The position numbers and the translations under genes are program-made. Source: Acidobacteriaceae bacterium (GTDB lineage: Bacteria; Acidobacteriota; Terriglobia; Terriglobales; Acidobacteriaceae). From it: a stretch of DNA of 64,000 bases. The notes under the pieces are model-generated. The model was not told where the DNA came from, did no database searches, and saw nothing but the letters and a program-made list of their open reading frames with translations. The stretch covers positions 55,097 through 119,096 of the forward strand of contig JAPWKG010000030.1 in assembly GCA_028283625.1 (NCBI GenBank), written 5' to 3'. Positions 1 through 8,874 of the stretch are shown in pieces (the first letter of the stretch is position 1; each line of letters starts with the position of its first letter).

Positions 1-609
1 AGGCTTGGAAAGCAACGCAGCAATCAAAGGAAGAAGGTACACACCATAGCGGCGCTGCTTCGGCCAGCCCACCCACAGACACAAAGCGGCAACGCAGCCA
101 AGCGTACAGTACAGATCTCCGCGCTGAATAACGTAGTTGACCGTCTCCGCCATTGCAGGATGCAGTCCAAACCACGCAGCCCCCAGCAGCGCTGGCCAGA
201 AATGATCCACGCCGTTCTGCGCACGGTCCATCGTCTGCCGGAAAAGCTGCAGCAGGAGAAGCATCAGGAGAAGAAAACAGATCATGGTTCCGAGATGGAA
301 CCAGAACAGCTTGTAACCATGGCCTAAGGCATAGTCCAGCGCTAACGATGCGGAGACCAGCGGGCGATAGGTCCGATTAGCTGGATAAATGCTGAAGGTG
401 GAGGTATCCGTAAAAAAGCGGGGAAGGTTGTGAAGACTCCTGATTGCGGGGTTTTCCAACACCGTGTGGTAGTCATCAAAATGAAACGAATTGCCGAAAG
501 AATTGCTGTACGTTGCAAGCACCAAGGCAAGCAACAAAACAACGGCAGGCGTCCTTCCCCGGACAGCGGCAGGCAAGAACGGCGAAGCGCTGTTTTTCTC
601 CTTAGTCAT
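1..609 (-). CDS. TMTC/PMT-like multi-pass membrane protein, N-terminal part (cut by window edge)
   Basis: The minus strand from ATG 609 is open for 203 codons to the window edge, so only the N-terminus is visible. It shows a hydrophobic helix at about residues 21-34, then a loop with FHFDDYHTVLENPAI (42-56), a strong helix at 104-123, the segment LHPAMAETVNYVIQRGD (149-165) and further hydrophobic stretches. The acidic FDD pair after the first helix and the LHP..E.VNY...R motif are characteristic of TMTC/protein O-mannosyltransferase-like bacterial proteins, which usually carry C-terminal TPR repeats. The family is thought to transfer sugars from polyprenyl-phosphate donors at the membrane, but bacterial members are poorly characterised. 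Here the TPR part would lie outside the window. It diverges from the collagen-like gene at 807. Family call fairly sure, function unsure. Confidence 0.75.
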   Translation of the reverse strand, partial: MTKEKNSASPFLPAAVRGRTPAVVLLLALVLATYSNSFGNSFHFDDYHTVLENPAIRSLHNLPRFFTDTSTFSIYPANRTYRPLVSASLALDYALGHGYKLFWFHLGTMICFLLLMLLLLQLFRQTMDRAQNGVDHFWPALLGAAWFGLHPAMAETVNYVIQRGDLYCTLGCVAALCLWVGWPKQRRYGVYLLPLIAALLSKP

Positions 610-617
610 CTGCGTCA

Positions 618-684
618 CGGTTACCAAAACTATTTTGACAGAAGCAAGGACACGCTATACTGTACCCCCGTAACCAAAAGGTAC
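618..684. repeat. paired GGTTACC / GTAACC motifs flanking a promoter
   Basis: CGGTTACCAAAAC (618-630) and CGTAACCAAAAGG (669-681) bracket a promoter-like TTGACA/TATACT pair. They read as a direct repeat of T(T/A)ACCAAAA and also contain an inverted GGTTAC/GTAACC pair 50 bp apart. They lie between the divergent genes starting at 609 and 807, so they may be operator half-sites. This is inference. Confidence 0.35.
635..661 (+). promoter_or_regulatory. probable sigma-70-type promoter for the surface-protein operon
   Basis: TTGACA (635-640) and TATACT (656-661) are near-consensus -35 and -10 boxes, but with a short 15-bp spacer. A transcript from about 668 would give a leader of roughly 140 nt before the ATG at 807. 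No other promoter is as good in this gap. Confidence 0.5.
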
Positions 685-806
685 TTTTTGACGCCAGCAT
701 AGCCGATCGAGAGCCATGCGTCGTGCATTGTTTCTACCTTTCATAAGAACTTCTTCCACCTGCCTTACTACCCAGTTTTTTTGAGCACGCTGATCGAGTT
801 TTTGCG

Positions 807-2579
807 ATGCGGCTATTGTCCTTGAGGAGTCCCGTGTTCCCTATCCGCTTACTTCAGCGAAAACTGACTGGCCTGTTCGCCCTTCAGCTTGCTTGCTTCG
901 CCCTTCTGCTTTCCGCAACGAACTCAGCGCATGCAGCCGATCTGCCCGTTGCACAGGACGCACACGTTAGCTCTTCGAGAAGCAGCGCCAACTTCGGCTA
1001 TATGTCGAACCTGTATGTCGGTAACGGCAACACGGCGCTTCTGCAGTTCGATCTCTCTTCTCTGCCTCCGGGCATCACGGCTTCGCAGATCTCTCATGCG
1101 GCCGTCACGCTGTTCGTGAACCGGATTCTTTCCCCGGGAGCGATCACGGTTGCCCCGGTGACTTCGGCCTGGACGGAAAGCGCCGTCACCTATGCGACGC
1201 AGCCGTCGCTCGGATCAGCGATCGTGTCGTTCACTCCAGGGGCCTCAGGCGTGTATGTCACCATCGACATCACCTCGTTGCTTCAGGGATGGATCAGCAA
1301 TCCCACGACAAACTTCGGACTCGCCCTGACCTCTTCCGGAGGCGAATATCTCTTCGACTCCAAGGAAAACGACCAGACGGGTCATGCGGCAGGCGTTAGC
1401 GTCACCGTGGTAAGCATGGGTGCAACGGGAGCAACCGGAGCAACAGGAGCCCAGGGCCCACAAGGCATTCCCGGTGTAGCTGGCCCACAAGGACTAGCGG
1501 GCCCCGCAGGAGCGGCCGGCACCGCAGGAGCACAAGGAATTCAAGGCCCGATCGGTCCGGTAGGTGCTACCGGTGCTACCGGTGCCGCAGGGGCAGCTGG
1601 ACCGACAGGCGCAACGGGAGCTCCGGGAGCCAAGGGAGACGTCGGGCCGCAGGGAGCTCAGGGAATCCAGGGTATTCAGGGTGTTACAGGAGCTGTGGGT
1701 GCCACCGGAGCAGCCGGGGCAGCTGGACCGACTGGAGCAACAGGGGCAGCTGGAGCAACAGGAGCCGCGGGAGCAACAGGAGCAGCTGGAGCCACAGGAG
1801 CACAAGGAATTCAAGGCGCTACAGGCCCAACAGGAGCCAAAGGAAGCACCGGCCCGCAGGGTATCCAGGGCATTCAGGGTGTTACAGGAGCTGTGGGTGC
1901 CACCGGAACAGCAGGGGTAGCTGGACCAGCTGGAGCCGCTGGGGCCACGGGACCACAAGGGGTCCAGGGCATTCAGGGAACGACCGGGGCAATCGGCGCT
2001 ACAGGCAGCACTGGAGTAACCGGTACGACTGGAGCTACAGGTATCCAAGGAATACAGGGCATTCAGGGCGCTACAGGCGCAACTGGAGCTACGGGAGCCA
2101 CAGGTGCGGCCGGCGCAGGCAGCGTAAGCTCAAACGGCTTATTGCAGGTGTATGACTCACTCGTCAATCCTGGAAGCAGCCCGTACTACATCGGTACAAC
2201 CGCAGCCTCAAACGGCAATGGCTTTTCCCCAGATTTCCTTACGGTGGCTCCCTTCGGCTGCACGCTGAGCGGCTTCCACGTGCAGGGGACAACGATCTAT
2301 GCCGGCGCAGCAGAGACACTCAAAGTTGAAGTCTTCAAGAACCCCACGATTACAACCACCGTCTCAGCAACAACAACCAGCTACAGCCTCACGCCCCCAT
2401 CTTCAGCAATTTTGAGCTGTACGCTCAATGTTCCCGCAGCCAACAATTCGGCGGCTTCATGCTCGTCCTCCAGCACGGCTACCCTAAACGCGGGCGATAC
2501 GTTCTATGTCTATGGCACAGAATCCGACGCGTCGAATAGTGCGTACTTTAAATATGCGGTCAGCATAAGCTGCCAGTAG
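807..2579 (+). CDS. secreted DNRLRE-domain protein with long collagen-like triple-helix region
   Basis: 590 residues. An N-terminal signal peptide (hydrophobic stretch at about 22-40, ending SAHA) is followed by a DNRLRE/CBM96-type beta-sandwich domain (about 45-200; start [12 protein letters not shown], later [19 protein letters not shown]). Then come some 78 uninterrupted Gly-X-Y triplets (residues 205-438), rich in GAT, GPQ and GIQ, and a C-terminal globular domain of about 150 residues with several Cys. Bacterial collagen-like proteins form trimeric rods on the cell surface or spores, and DNRLRE domains are found in secreted or cell-surface carbohydrate-related proteins. Cellular role unknown. 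It is first in a run of five same-strand genes. The start is uncertain because the ribosome-binding site before 807 is weak. Confidence 0.88.
   Translation: MRLLSLRSPVFPIRLLQRKLTGLFALQLACFALLLSATNSAHAADLPVAQDAHVSSSRSSANFGYMSNLYVGNGNTALLQFDLSSLPPGITASQISHAAVTLFVNRILSPGAITVAPVTSAWTESAVTYATQPSLGSAIVSFTPGASGVYVTIDITSLLQGWISNPTTNFGLALTSSGGEYLFDSKENDQTGHAAGVSVTVVSMGATGATGATGAQGPQGIPGVAGPQGLAGPAGAAGTAGAQGIQGPIGPVGATGATGAAGAAGPTGATGAPGAKGDVGPQGAQGIQGIQGVTGAVGATGAAGAAGPTGATGAAGATGAAGATGAAGATGAQGIQGATGPTGAKGSTGPQGIQGIQGVTGAVGATGTAGVAGPAGAAGATGPQGVQGIQGTTGAIGATGSTGVTGTTGATGIQGIQGIQGATGATGATGATGAAGAGSVSSNGLLQVYDSLVNPGSSPYYIGTTAASNGNGFSPDFLTVAPFGCTLSGFHVQGTTIYAGAAETLKVEVFKNPTITTTVSATTTSYSLTPPSSAILSCTLNVPAANNSAASCSSSSTATLNAGDTFYVYGTESDASNSAYFKYAVSISCQ
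1419..2120 (+). repeat. collagen-type coding repeat (about 78 Gly-X-Y triplets)
   Basis: A 9-bp-scale coding repeat of GGN-NNN-NNN with many GGAGC(A/C)AC(A/C) units. Longer blocks recur: the segment encoding [17 protein letters not shown] appears near 1660 and again near 1855 with nearly the same DNA. This suggests expansion by slippage or unequal recombination, and triplet number is likely to vary between strains. Confidence 0.9.
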
Positions 2580-2600
2580 TTTGTGGACAGGAAACGGTTG

Positions 2601-3146
2601 ATGCAGAAGCAACGGACATACGTTCCACTCCTGATCGGGCTGCTTGCGAGCACCATGACAGCGCAAACCGCAGGCGCGCAGCGGCAACGAGGAACCGCAG
2701 GCAAAGCGGTTGCATTGACAACCGCCTCCTGCCCCATCGTTGCCGACGGCGATCTGGTGACGTTTTCCTGGAACCCTGTGTTTGAACACGCGTCTTCCGT
2801 AACCGGCGTCCAGAGTTTCGAGCTGCAGTTTGCCCGGGAGCAGGACAAAGCGATCACCTCCCGAACGGGAGCACCACTCATCCTGCTCGCCGCTCCACGC
2901 GTTCACGGCGAAGTGCCCAGCGCACGGAACAAAGAAATCGAGCCAGGAACAAACGGCGTTTACGATCTTCGGTTCCATCTGCATCTGCATGAGCTTGCTG
3001 CCGGCGAGTACCGCTTGGTCAAGGCCACAGCGATGGCAAAAACGGATGGCACATTCTCTCCGGACGAAGCGACCATGACCAATTCGCCCATGCAATTGCC
3101 GTACTGCCTGACGATTGCGGGCTCAGCGGCAGGAACGAATCGCTAG
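2601..3146 (+). CDS. small secreted protein of unknown function
   Basis: 181 residues from ATG 2601, chosen because AGGAAA lies 8-9 nt upstream; an in-frame GTG at 2583 has no such site. It has a signal peptide (about 1-26, ending TAGAQ) and a soluble domain with strand-like segments, two Cys (near SCPIV and PYCLT) and a His-rich patch (RFHLHLHEL). It starts 21 bp after the collagen-like gene and ends 5 bp before the NHL protein, so it is probably co-transcribed and exported with them. I do not recognise the family. An Ig-like beta-sandwich is possible from the spacing of strands but not demonstrated. Confidence 0.6.
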   Translation: MQKQRTYVPLLIGLLASTMTAQTAGAQRQRGTAGKAVALTTASCPIVADGDLVTFSWNPVFEHASSVTGVQSFELQFAREQDKAITSRTGAPLILLAAPRVHGEVPSARNKEIEPGTNGVYDLRFHLHLHELAAGEYRLVKATAMAKTDGTFSPDEATMTNSPMQLPYCLTIAGSAAGTNR

Positions 3147-3151
3147 CGTCC

Positions 3152-5458
3152 ATGTCTTTTGAATTCGAGGAGCTTTCTCTTTTGCACAATCATGCACGCC
3201 ATCTGACCGACTTCCTCAAAACCGGGCTGCGACCTGCTCGCAAGGTGCCTTGTGCTCTGAGCTTACTCTCCGCAGTAGGCTTACTTGCGGTCGCGGCACC
3301 GCAGTCCACGCAAGCGCAGGGCCTGCTCTCTGTCACTCCGGGACGAAGCATCGCTACCAGTGCAGGCACCGGTAGCCTCGGTTACTCCGGCGACGGCTCT
3401 TCAGCGACCGCAGCCACACTTGCCAGCCCCAGTGCGGTGGCGTATGACTCGCAGGGAAATCTCTATCTCGCAGACGCAGCCAACCACGTCATTCGTGAAG
3501 TGGTAAAAACTTCCGGCGTAGTAGAAACGATTGCGGGCACTGGAACAGCAGGCTTTGCCGGAGACGGCGGTGCAGCCACCGCAGCGCAGCTCGATACTCC
3601 CACCGGAATCAGCGTCGACAGCAACGGCAACCTGTATATTGCCGACAGTCATAACAACCGCATTCGCCGCGTCACCAGCGACGGCAAAATCTCGACGATT
3701 GCGGGCACCGGCACGGCAGGCTTTGCCGGAGACGGCGCCGCCGCAACCGCTGCGATGCTCGACCTGCCTTCCGCGCTAACGGTCGATGCCAGCGGAAATC
3801 TTTTCTTCGCCGACACGAACAATCAGCGCATTCGCCGCATCTCTTCCTCTGGCACCATCTCCACGATCGCAGGGTCGGGAGTTCAGGGCTATGCTGGCGA
3901 CGGAGCAGCTGCTGTCAGTGCCGATCTCGACACACCGGTCGGCGTTGCCGTCGATAGCGCTGGCAATGTGTATCTGGCCGATAGCCACAATCACCGCATT
4001 CGGGAAGTCAGCACCAGTGGAACGATTGCGACCGTAGCAGGAGCCGGAGCTCCCAGCTTCGCTGGAGGTTTTGCAGGCGATGGAACAGCCTCCACGGCCG
4101 CATCCCTCTCCAAGCCAACGGGTGTCAGCATCGACAGCGCTGGCAACGTGTATATCGCCGACACGAATAACCAACGCATTCGCCAACTGGGCGGTGGAGT
4201 CATCGCAACCATTGCAGGCACAGGGGACCAGGGCTTCGGCGCAGATGGGTCCTCCGCCACGCAGGGGGTACTCAACGCACCGCGAGCCGTTGCGCCGGAC
4301 GCGAACGGCAATCTTTCTGTTGCGGACACGCAAAACCAGCGCATCCGCTCAGGTCAGCTTCCCACACTCGCTTACACGGACCAGCCGATCGGTGTGGCGA
4401 GCAGCGGTCAGCTTGTAACCGTCGCGAATACGGGAACAGCAGCGATTACGGTCAGCAATATCGTCTTTGCGGGACCATTTGCTCTGGCCAGCGGAGGCTC
4501 CTGCTCTTCCGCCCCCATCACGCTTGCGGCTGGCGGAAGCTGCACGGAACAAATTGCCTTTACTCCTGCCGCAATCGGTGCCAGCAGTGGGTCTGTTGTT
4601 TTTGGTGGCACGGGCGTGCTCAACCAAAAAATACTGCTGACCGGCAACGGTACGCAGGCCGCAACCTCCACAACCGTAACGGTAAACTCCGCCGACGTCT
4701 TTGCGGGACAATCCGCCACCTTCACAGCACAGGTTGCTCCAGCGGGCGCAGGAACGCCGACCGGTACCATACAGTTCTACTCCAACGGTACGGCGCTTGG
4801 TTCTCCCATCACACTGCTCGCGTCTGGCGTAGCCGCGCTCACCACGAGCTTTGCCTCAGCGGGTAGTTACAGCATCACAGCAGCGTACTCGGGCGATGCC
4901 AGCTTCCTTGCCAGCACTTCGTCGGCAAGCACCGAAGGCGTTCACGACTTCACCCTGCAAAATACCAGCGCGCTTTCTCAGGTTGTGCTTCCGGCCGCAA
5001 CCGCTAGCTATAGCTTTGCGTTGACTCCGCTGAACGGTTCCTTCTCATACCCCATCACCTTCACGGCGACAGGCGCTCCTGCCGGCACCAAGATTACCTT
5101 TACGCCGCAGTCTGTTACACCAGGAACCTCAACAGCAAACGTCTCCGTATCGCTTACGCCTCCGCTCCAGAAGTCCATGCTGCAGCACTACGCGTTCCCG
5201 GCGGGAGGAAGCGTTGCTCTTGCGTTGCTTCTGCTCCCCTTCGGAAGGCGGTTCCGTCGTAGCGGTCGAACCGCTCGTTGGGCGCTTCTCTGTTGCACCA
5301 CGTTTGGGAGCCTTAGTGTCCTTTCAATCTCAGGTTGCGGCTCCGGGTTCCTGACGCAGCCGCAAACCAGCTACACGGTTACGATTACCGCGACAGCGAC
5401 GGGATCAAACGGAGAGACGCTGCAGCATACCGGTACCGTCACTCTTGTTGTCGAATAA
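3152..5458 (+). CDS. secreted NHL-repeat protein with Ig-like domains and C-terminal membrane segment
   Basis: 768 residues. A long n-region and signal sequence (about 34-52) lead to at least five NHL repeats (about 65-390), each with the pattern IAGTGTAGFAGDGG...LDTPTGISVD..GNLYIADSHNNRIR, which should form a beta-propeller. Then come a choice-of-anchor/ASPM-like beta domain (about 400-505), an Ig-like repeat (about 510-605; TGTIQFYSNGTALG and AAYSGDASF) and, near the C-terminus, a hydrophobic segment (about 690-740) with basic flanks. This architecture is common in Acidobacteriota. Specific ligand unknown. It overlaps the next gene by one base (TAATG), implying translational coupling. Confidence 0.85.
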   Translation: MSFEFEELSLLHNHARHLTDFLKTGLRPARKVPCALSLLSAVGLLAVAAPQSTQAQGLLSVTPGRSIATSAGTGSLGYSGDGSSATAATLASPSAVAYDSQGNLYLADAANHVIREVVKTSGVVETIAGTGTAGFAGDGGAATAAQLDTPTGISVDSNGNLYIADSHNNRIRRVTSDGKISTIAGTGTAGFAGDGAAATAAMLDLPSALTVDASGNLFFADTNNQRIRRISSSGTISTIAGSGVQGYAGDGAAAVSADLDTPVGVAVDSAGNVYLADSHNHRIREVSTSGTIATVAGAGAPSFAGGFAGDGTASTAASLSKPTGVSIDSAGNVYIADTNNQRIRQLGGGVIATIAGTGDQGFGADGSSATQGVLNAPRAVAPDANGNLSVADTQNQRIRSGQLPTLAYTDQPIGVASSGQLVTVANTGTAAITVSNIVFAGPFALASGGSCSSAPITLAAGGSCTEQIAFTPAAIGASSGSVVFGGTGVLNQKILLTGNGTQAATSTTVTVNSADVFAGQSATFTAQVAPAGAGTPTGTIQFYSNGTALGSPITLLASGVAALTTSFASAGSYSITAAYSGDASFLASTSSASTEGVHDFTLQNTSALSQVVLPAATASYSFALTPLNGSFSYPITFTATGAPAGTKITFTPQSVTPGTSTANVSVSLTPPLQKSMLQHYAFPAGGSVALALLLLPFGRRFRRSGRTARWALLCCTTFGSLSVLSISGCGSGFLTQPQTSYTVTITATATGSNGETLQHTGTVTLVVE

Positions 5459-6066
5459 TGCGCAAAGAGATTGCCGCAAAAGGAAGAAACACTTTGCAGA
5501 AACGAAGCAGAAAATTTGTCGCAATACTGCTTACCCTTATGCCTGCGCTTTGCCTGCATGCACAAGGGACGAAGGCACAGCCGCTCGATCTGGGCCTGAC
5601 CTATCAGGCGCAGCGCGCATTGAGCGTAAACTCAGGACAAAGTTTCTGGCTGCAAGGGGGCAATGCAGAGCTCGGCGCCGATGCTTGGCATGGTCTCGGT
5701 GCCGCCTTTTCCCTCTCCGGAAGCCATACCACCATGGGCAGCAGCTCTGTGCCGCTCTCCATGGTGGTGTGGACCGCAGGGCCTCGCTACCGTTGGCATA
5801 ATGGCCATCGTCTCTCTCTTTACGCTGAGGCACTGGGTGGCGAAGCAAATGGCTTTGACAGCGTTTTTCCAGCGTCTCGCGGAGCTCAATCCGAAGCCAA
5901 CAGCTTTGCCTTCCGTACAGGATTCGGAGTGGACTACCGAGTACGCACTCACCTGGCTCTTCGGCTACTCGATGCCAGCTACCTCCGCACGGGATTTTCC
6001 AACGCTACAAACAACACTCAACACATCTTCCAGGTAGGCGCAGGCGTCGTTGTGCGCTTCCACTAA
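5458..6066 (+). CDS. small outer-membrane beta-barrel-like protein
   Basis: 202 residues from ATG 5458, which overlaps the TAA of the NHL gene. A basic N-terminus and signal peptide (about 18-36, ending LHAQ) are followed by alternating amphipathic strands (LDLGLTYQAQRAL, GLGAAFSLSGSH, VVWTAGPRYRW, RLSLYAEALGGE, FAFRTGFGVDYRV, LALRLLDASYLRT) and a C-terminal VGAGVVVRFH ending in an aromatic-His pair. This is the pattern of an 8-stranded OmpA/OmpX-like barrel. In this operon it could anchor or export the surface proteins, which is inference. Confidence 0.7.
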   Translation: MRKEIAAKGRNTLQKRSRKFVAILLTLMPALCLHAQGTKAQPLDLGLTYQAQRALSVNSGQSFWLQGGNAELGADAWHGLGAAFSLSGSHTTMGSSSVPLSMVVWTAGPRYRWHNGHRLSLYAEALGGEANGFDSVFPASRGAQSEANSFAFRTGFGVDYRVRTHLALRLLDASYLRTGFSNATNNTQHIFQVGAGVVVRFH

Positions 6067-6084
6067 ATTGGAGTGAAGTGAAGG

Positions 6085-7125
6085 ATGAACGAACTGCAAA
6101 CGATCGCGGTGCTCATCCCCGCATGGCATCCTGAGCCAGTTCTCGTGTCGATCGTGCAGGCACTGCAGGAATCAGGCTGCGGGGCCATCCTCGTCGTGGA
6201 TGATGGGAACAAGGGGCGATCAGAAGAGATCCTGAAGGAAGCCGAACGCTCAGGCGCACTGATTCTGCGGCACGCGGTGAATCTCGGAAAGGGACGCGCG
6301 CTCAAGACCGGCTTCAATGCCTTCCTGAAAAACTTTCCTCACTTTACAGGCCTCGTTACAGCAGACGCAGATGGACAGCACAGTATCGCGGATATTCTCG
6401 CTGTAGCTCGAGCACACCACGCATCCCCTCATCGCGCGGTGCTCGGTTGCCGCAGCTTCGGTAAGGATGTTCCGCTACGAAGCCGCCTTGGCAACAGACT
6501 GACACGCTGGATCTTTCGTTGGGCGAATGGTTCCGGCGTCACGGACACGCAGACGGGGCTACGCGCACTCCCCGGCCCGCTACTGCCAACGCTGATGCAA
6601 CTCGAAGGAGAACGTTACGAGTATGAAATGCGGATGCTCGCGCACATCTGCCGGCATCATCACCGCCCACTTGAAATTCCCATCACAACGATTTACCTCG
6701 AAGGCAACCGATCCTCGCACTTCGATCCGATCCGCGACTCCATGCGCATCTACTTCGTGCTGCTGCGCTTTTACTCCTCCTCGCTCTTAGCAGCAGCCGT
6801 GGATCTTCTCGTTTTCTCGCTTGCATACTTCGTTTCCGGAAATCTGCTGATCAGCGTCATCATTGGGAGGCTCAGCTCCCTGCTGAACTTCACGCTTAAT
6901 CGACATTTTGTTTTTCGCAACAAGGACTCGTTTGCTGTCTCGCTTGGACGATACTATTTGCTGGCAGTCACCCTGGGAGGAATAAGCTATCTGCTTCTTT
7001 CTCTTGCGCACTCTCACCTGCGCTTTCCCGTGCTCCCGGCAAAAATTCTTATCGAAGTCCTGCTAAGCCTTATTAGTTTTGCGGTGCAGCGCACCTTCGT
7101 CTTTCGTCGCTCGAACGAGCTTTGA
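6085..7125 (+). CDS. GT2 glycosyltransferase fused to GtrA-like membrane domain
   Basis: 346 residues. The N-terminal GT-A domain (about 1-220) has IAVLIPAWHPE, ILVVDDG, NLGKGRALKTGFN and the metal-binding TADADGQH, close to polyprenyl-phosphate glucosyl/mannosyltransferases such as DPM1/GtrB. The C-terminal 120 residues contain four membrane helices with the GtrA signature (SSLLNFTLNRHFVF, ending AVQRTFVFRR). GtrB-type enzymes make a polyprenyl-linked sugar and GtrA flips it; here both are one chain. It sits 18 bp after the barrel gene and may supply lipid-linked sugar for glycosylating the surface proteins or for the TMTC-like enzyme at 1-609, which is an inference. Confidence 0.87.
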   Translation: MNELQTIAVLIPAWHPEPVLVSIVQALQESGCGAILVVDDGNKGRSEEILKEAERSGALILRHAVNLGKGRALKTGFNAFLKNFPHFTGLVTADADGQHSIADILAVARAHHASPHRAVLGCRSFGKDVPLRSRLGNRLTRWIFRWANGSGVTDTQTGLRALPGPLLPTLMQLEGERYEYEMRMLAHICRHHHRPLEIPITTIYLEGNRSSHFDPIRDSMRIYFVLLRFYSSSLLAAAVDLLVFSLAYFVSGNLLISVIIGRLSSLLNFTLNRHFVFRNKDSFAVSLGRYYLLAVTLGGISYLLLSLAHSHLRFPVLPAKILIEVLLSLISFAVQRTFVFRRSNEL

Positions 7126-7150
7126 TTACGCTCATCGCGAGAAATTCTTT

Positions 7151-8872
7151 ATGCTGGAATCAGCATGCAGGATGTGGAATACAACGATCTCCATCCATGC
7201 ATGTCAACGCACAACCTCTCAGACCAGCATCGGGCAAAAGCCCCACTACCAGGAGGTGACTCTGCACCTAACGCGTTGGCGAGTTCTTCTCGCGCCACTC
7301 TCGTTGCTTGTCGTCGTTACTCTGATCGGCCTTTGGGCCCACGACACTGTGCAGCGAAGACAGAGAGCAGCAGCCAGCTCGTCACAGGATCAGAGCACCG
7401 TTGTTGTTGCGCAGAGCTCCGACCTTGAAACCCTGGAATCCGACAATCTGAACTCTGCCAGTTCGTTCAGTATCGCCGCGCTGCTTTGGGGAAGGCTGTT
7501 GAACATTACGCCCGCCGGCGCAATCGTGCCCTCCATGGCCGATTCCTACAGCTGGAACGATGCTGGCAACGAAATCACCTTTCATCTTCATCCCGGGCTT
7601 AAATGCCAGGACGGCTCAGCGTTTACGGCACGGGATGTCGCCTACACCTTCAACCGGGCAGCAAACCCGAAGTTCGGCTTCTATGGAAACCTGCCGGCGT
7701 TTGTTTACTCAGCAATCGGTTTCCGAGGAGCCCGCGCCGATAGCGATCTCGATGCAACGGTACGCGTGCAGGCATACTCCTCCCAGGTTCCGGGCATGCT
7801 CTCTCAAGCGTTCATGCTGTGTCGCGCAAGCTACGAGCCACTTTCGCAGGCAGCAGCCGCATCGCACGCATATGCAACAGGGCCATACAAGCTGGCTGGC
7901 TGGCAGCACGATGACCGCCTTGTGCTCGAACGCAATCCCGAGTACACCCTGGCACACGCTCCGTATGAACATGTTATCTTTCGCATTATTCCGGAGCCCA
8001 GCACGCGCGTAGCAGAGCTGCTCGCAGGCAATGTTGACGTTATCTCCAACGTCCCTCCGGATCAAGTGGACGCAATCGAAGCCTCTCGCACTGCGACGGT
8101 GCAATCGGTCTCTGGAACGAGGCGCATTTTCATCGGCTTCAACTTTGCGCCCAAGTACGCTGCGACCGCCGGAGGAGCGGCGATTCAACATAAAGCCGTA
8201 CGTCAGGCGCTTGAGTATGCAGTCGATGTGCCGACGATCTGCTCTCAACTGTTGCAGCGCCCCTGCGAACGCATGGCAAGTCCTGTGCAGCCCGACCACT
8301 TCAAGCTCACCCCCTACCCCTACGATCCGGATAAAGCGGAGCGCATGCTGGACGCAGCCGGGTACCCACGCAAAGCCAACGGCGTACGCTTTCATCTGAC
8401 GCTGCAAACGCCCCGATCACGCTACCTTGAAGATGTAAACGTAGCGCAGGCGGTCAGTCAGTATCTAAGCGACATCGGCGTACAAACCGACGTCGACGCC
8501 ATGGACTTCAACAGCGTCTTTGCACCGCGCGCGCGGCAGCATGAAGTAGGCGAGCTGTTCCTTTCCGGCAACGGCGGAGCACTCTGGAGTCCACTCTTTG
8601 ACATCTCGCTCTTTCCCACACGCGAAGCAAACACCAACACCGGCATGTGGTATGACCCCGCATGGCAAGAAGGCTTGCACTCGCTGGAAAACGTTCGCGA
8701 TCCGGAGAAGGAGAAAGTCATCGTGCAGGGGATGCTCGAAGTCTTTCGCGACGATGCGCCGTGGCTCTTTCTCTACTTTCAGCCGGACTTCTACGCCTCA
8801 GGCCCTCACGTGGATTTCCACCCGCGCCGCGATGAGCTCATCGATGTAATGGCGATGCGTCCAAAGCCGTAA
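7151..8872 (+). CDS. membrane-anchored family 5 (peptide-type) solute-binding protein, orphan copy
   Basis: SBP_bac_5 family: one hydrophobic anchor (LLAPLSLLVVVTLIGLW), no lipobox Cys, then the periplasmic binding domain (TLESDN, ITFHLHPGLKCQDGSAFTARDVAYTFNR, ATGPYKLAGW, RVAELLAGNVDVI, RQALEYAVD). It is a clear paralogue of the protein at 29777-31384, which has the same long motifs (LLAG.VD.I..VPPDQ.DAI and the C-terminal DDAPWLFLYFQPD). No permease or ATPase is next to it, so it may feed the Opp-type importer at 27846-33444 with a different ligand range. Start uncertain: ATG 7151 or 7172, or GTG 7256/CTG 7262, where AGGAGG at 7251-7256 is the only good ribosome-binding site. It ends 2 bp from the convergent nickel permease. 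Confidence 0.85.
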   Translation: MLESACRMWNTTISIHACQRTTSQTSIGQKPHYQEVTLHLTRWRVLLAPLSLLVVVTLIGLWAHDTVQRRQRAAASSSQDQSTVVVAQSSDLETLESDNLNSASSFSIAALLWGRLLNITPAGAIVPSMADSYSWNDAGNEITFHLHPGLKCQDGSAFTARDVAYTFNRAANPKFGFYGNLPAFVYSAIGFRGARADSDLDATVRVQAYSSQVPGMLSQAFMLCRASYEPLSQAAAASHAYATGPYKLAGWQHDDRLVLERNPEYTLAHAPYEHVIFRIIPEPSTRVAELLAGNVDVISNVPPDQVDAIEASRTATVQSVSGTRRIFIGFNFAPKYAATAGGAAIQHKAVRQALEYAVDVPTICSQLLQRPCERMASPVQPDHFKLTPYPYDPDKAERMLDAAGYPRKANGVRFHLTLQTPRSRYLEDVNVAQAVSQYLSDIGVQTDVDAMDFNSVFAPRARQHEVGELFLSGNGGALWSPLFDISLFPTREANTNTGMWYDPAWQEGLHSLENVRDPEKEKVIVQGMLEVFRDDAPWLFLYFQPDFYASGPHVDFHPRRDELIDVMAMRPKP

Positions 8873-8874
8873 GG

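Noticed and set aside
661..690. Terminator from GTACC/GGTAC followed by TTTTT
   Set aside because: Only a 5-bp stem with a 13-nt loop, and it overlaps the likely transcription start, so it is unlikely to act as a terminator.
1494..2048. Cys/Ser-rich minus-strand frame over the collagen region
   Set aside because: It is the reverse reading of GGN triplets; no start site or independent signal.
1419..2120. Possible CRISPR or satellite array
   Set aside because: The period is 9 bp in phase with a Gly-X-Y reading frame and there are no unique spacers; it is coding collagen repeat.
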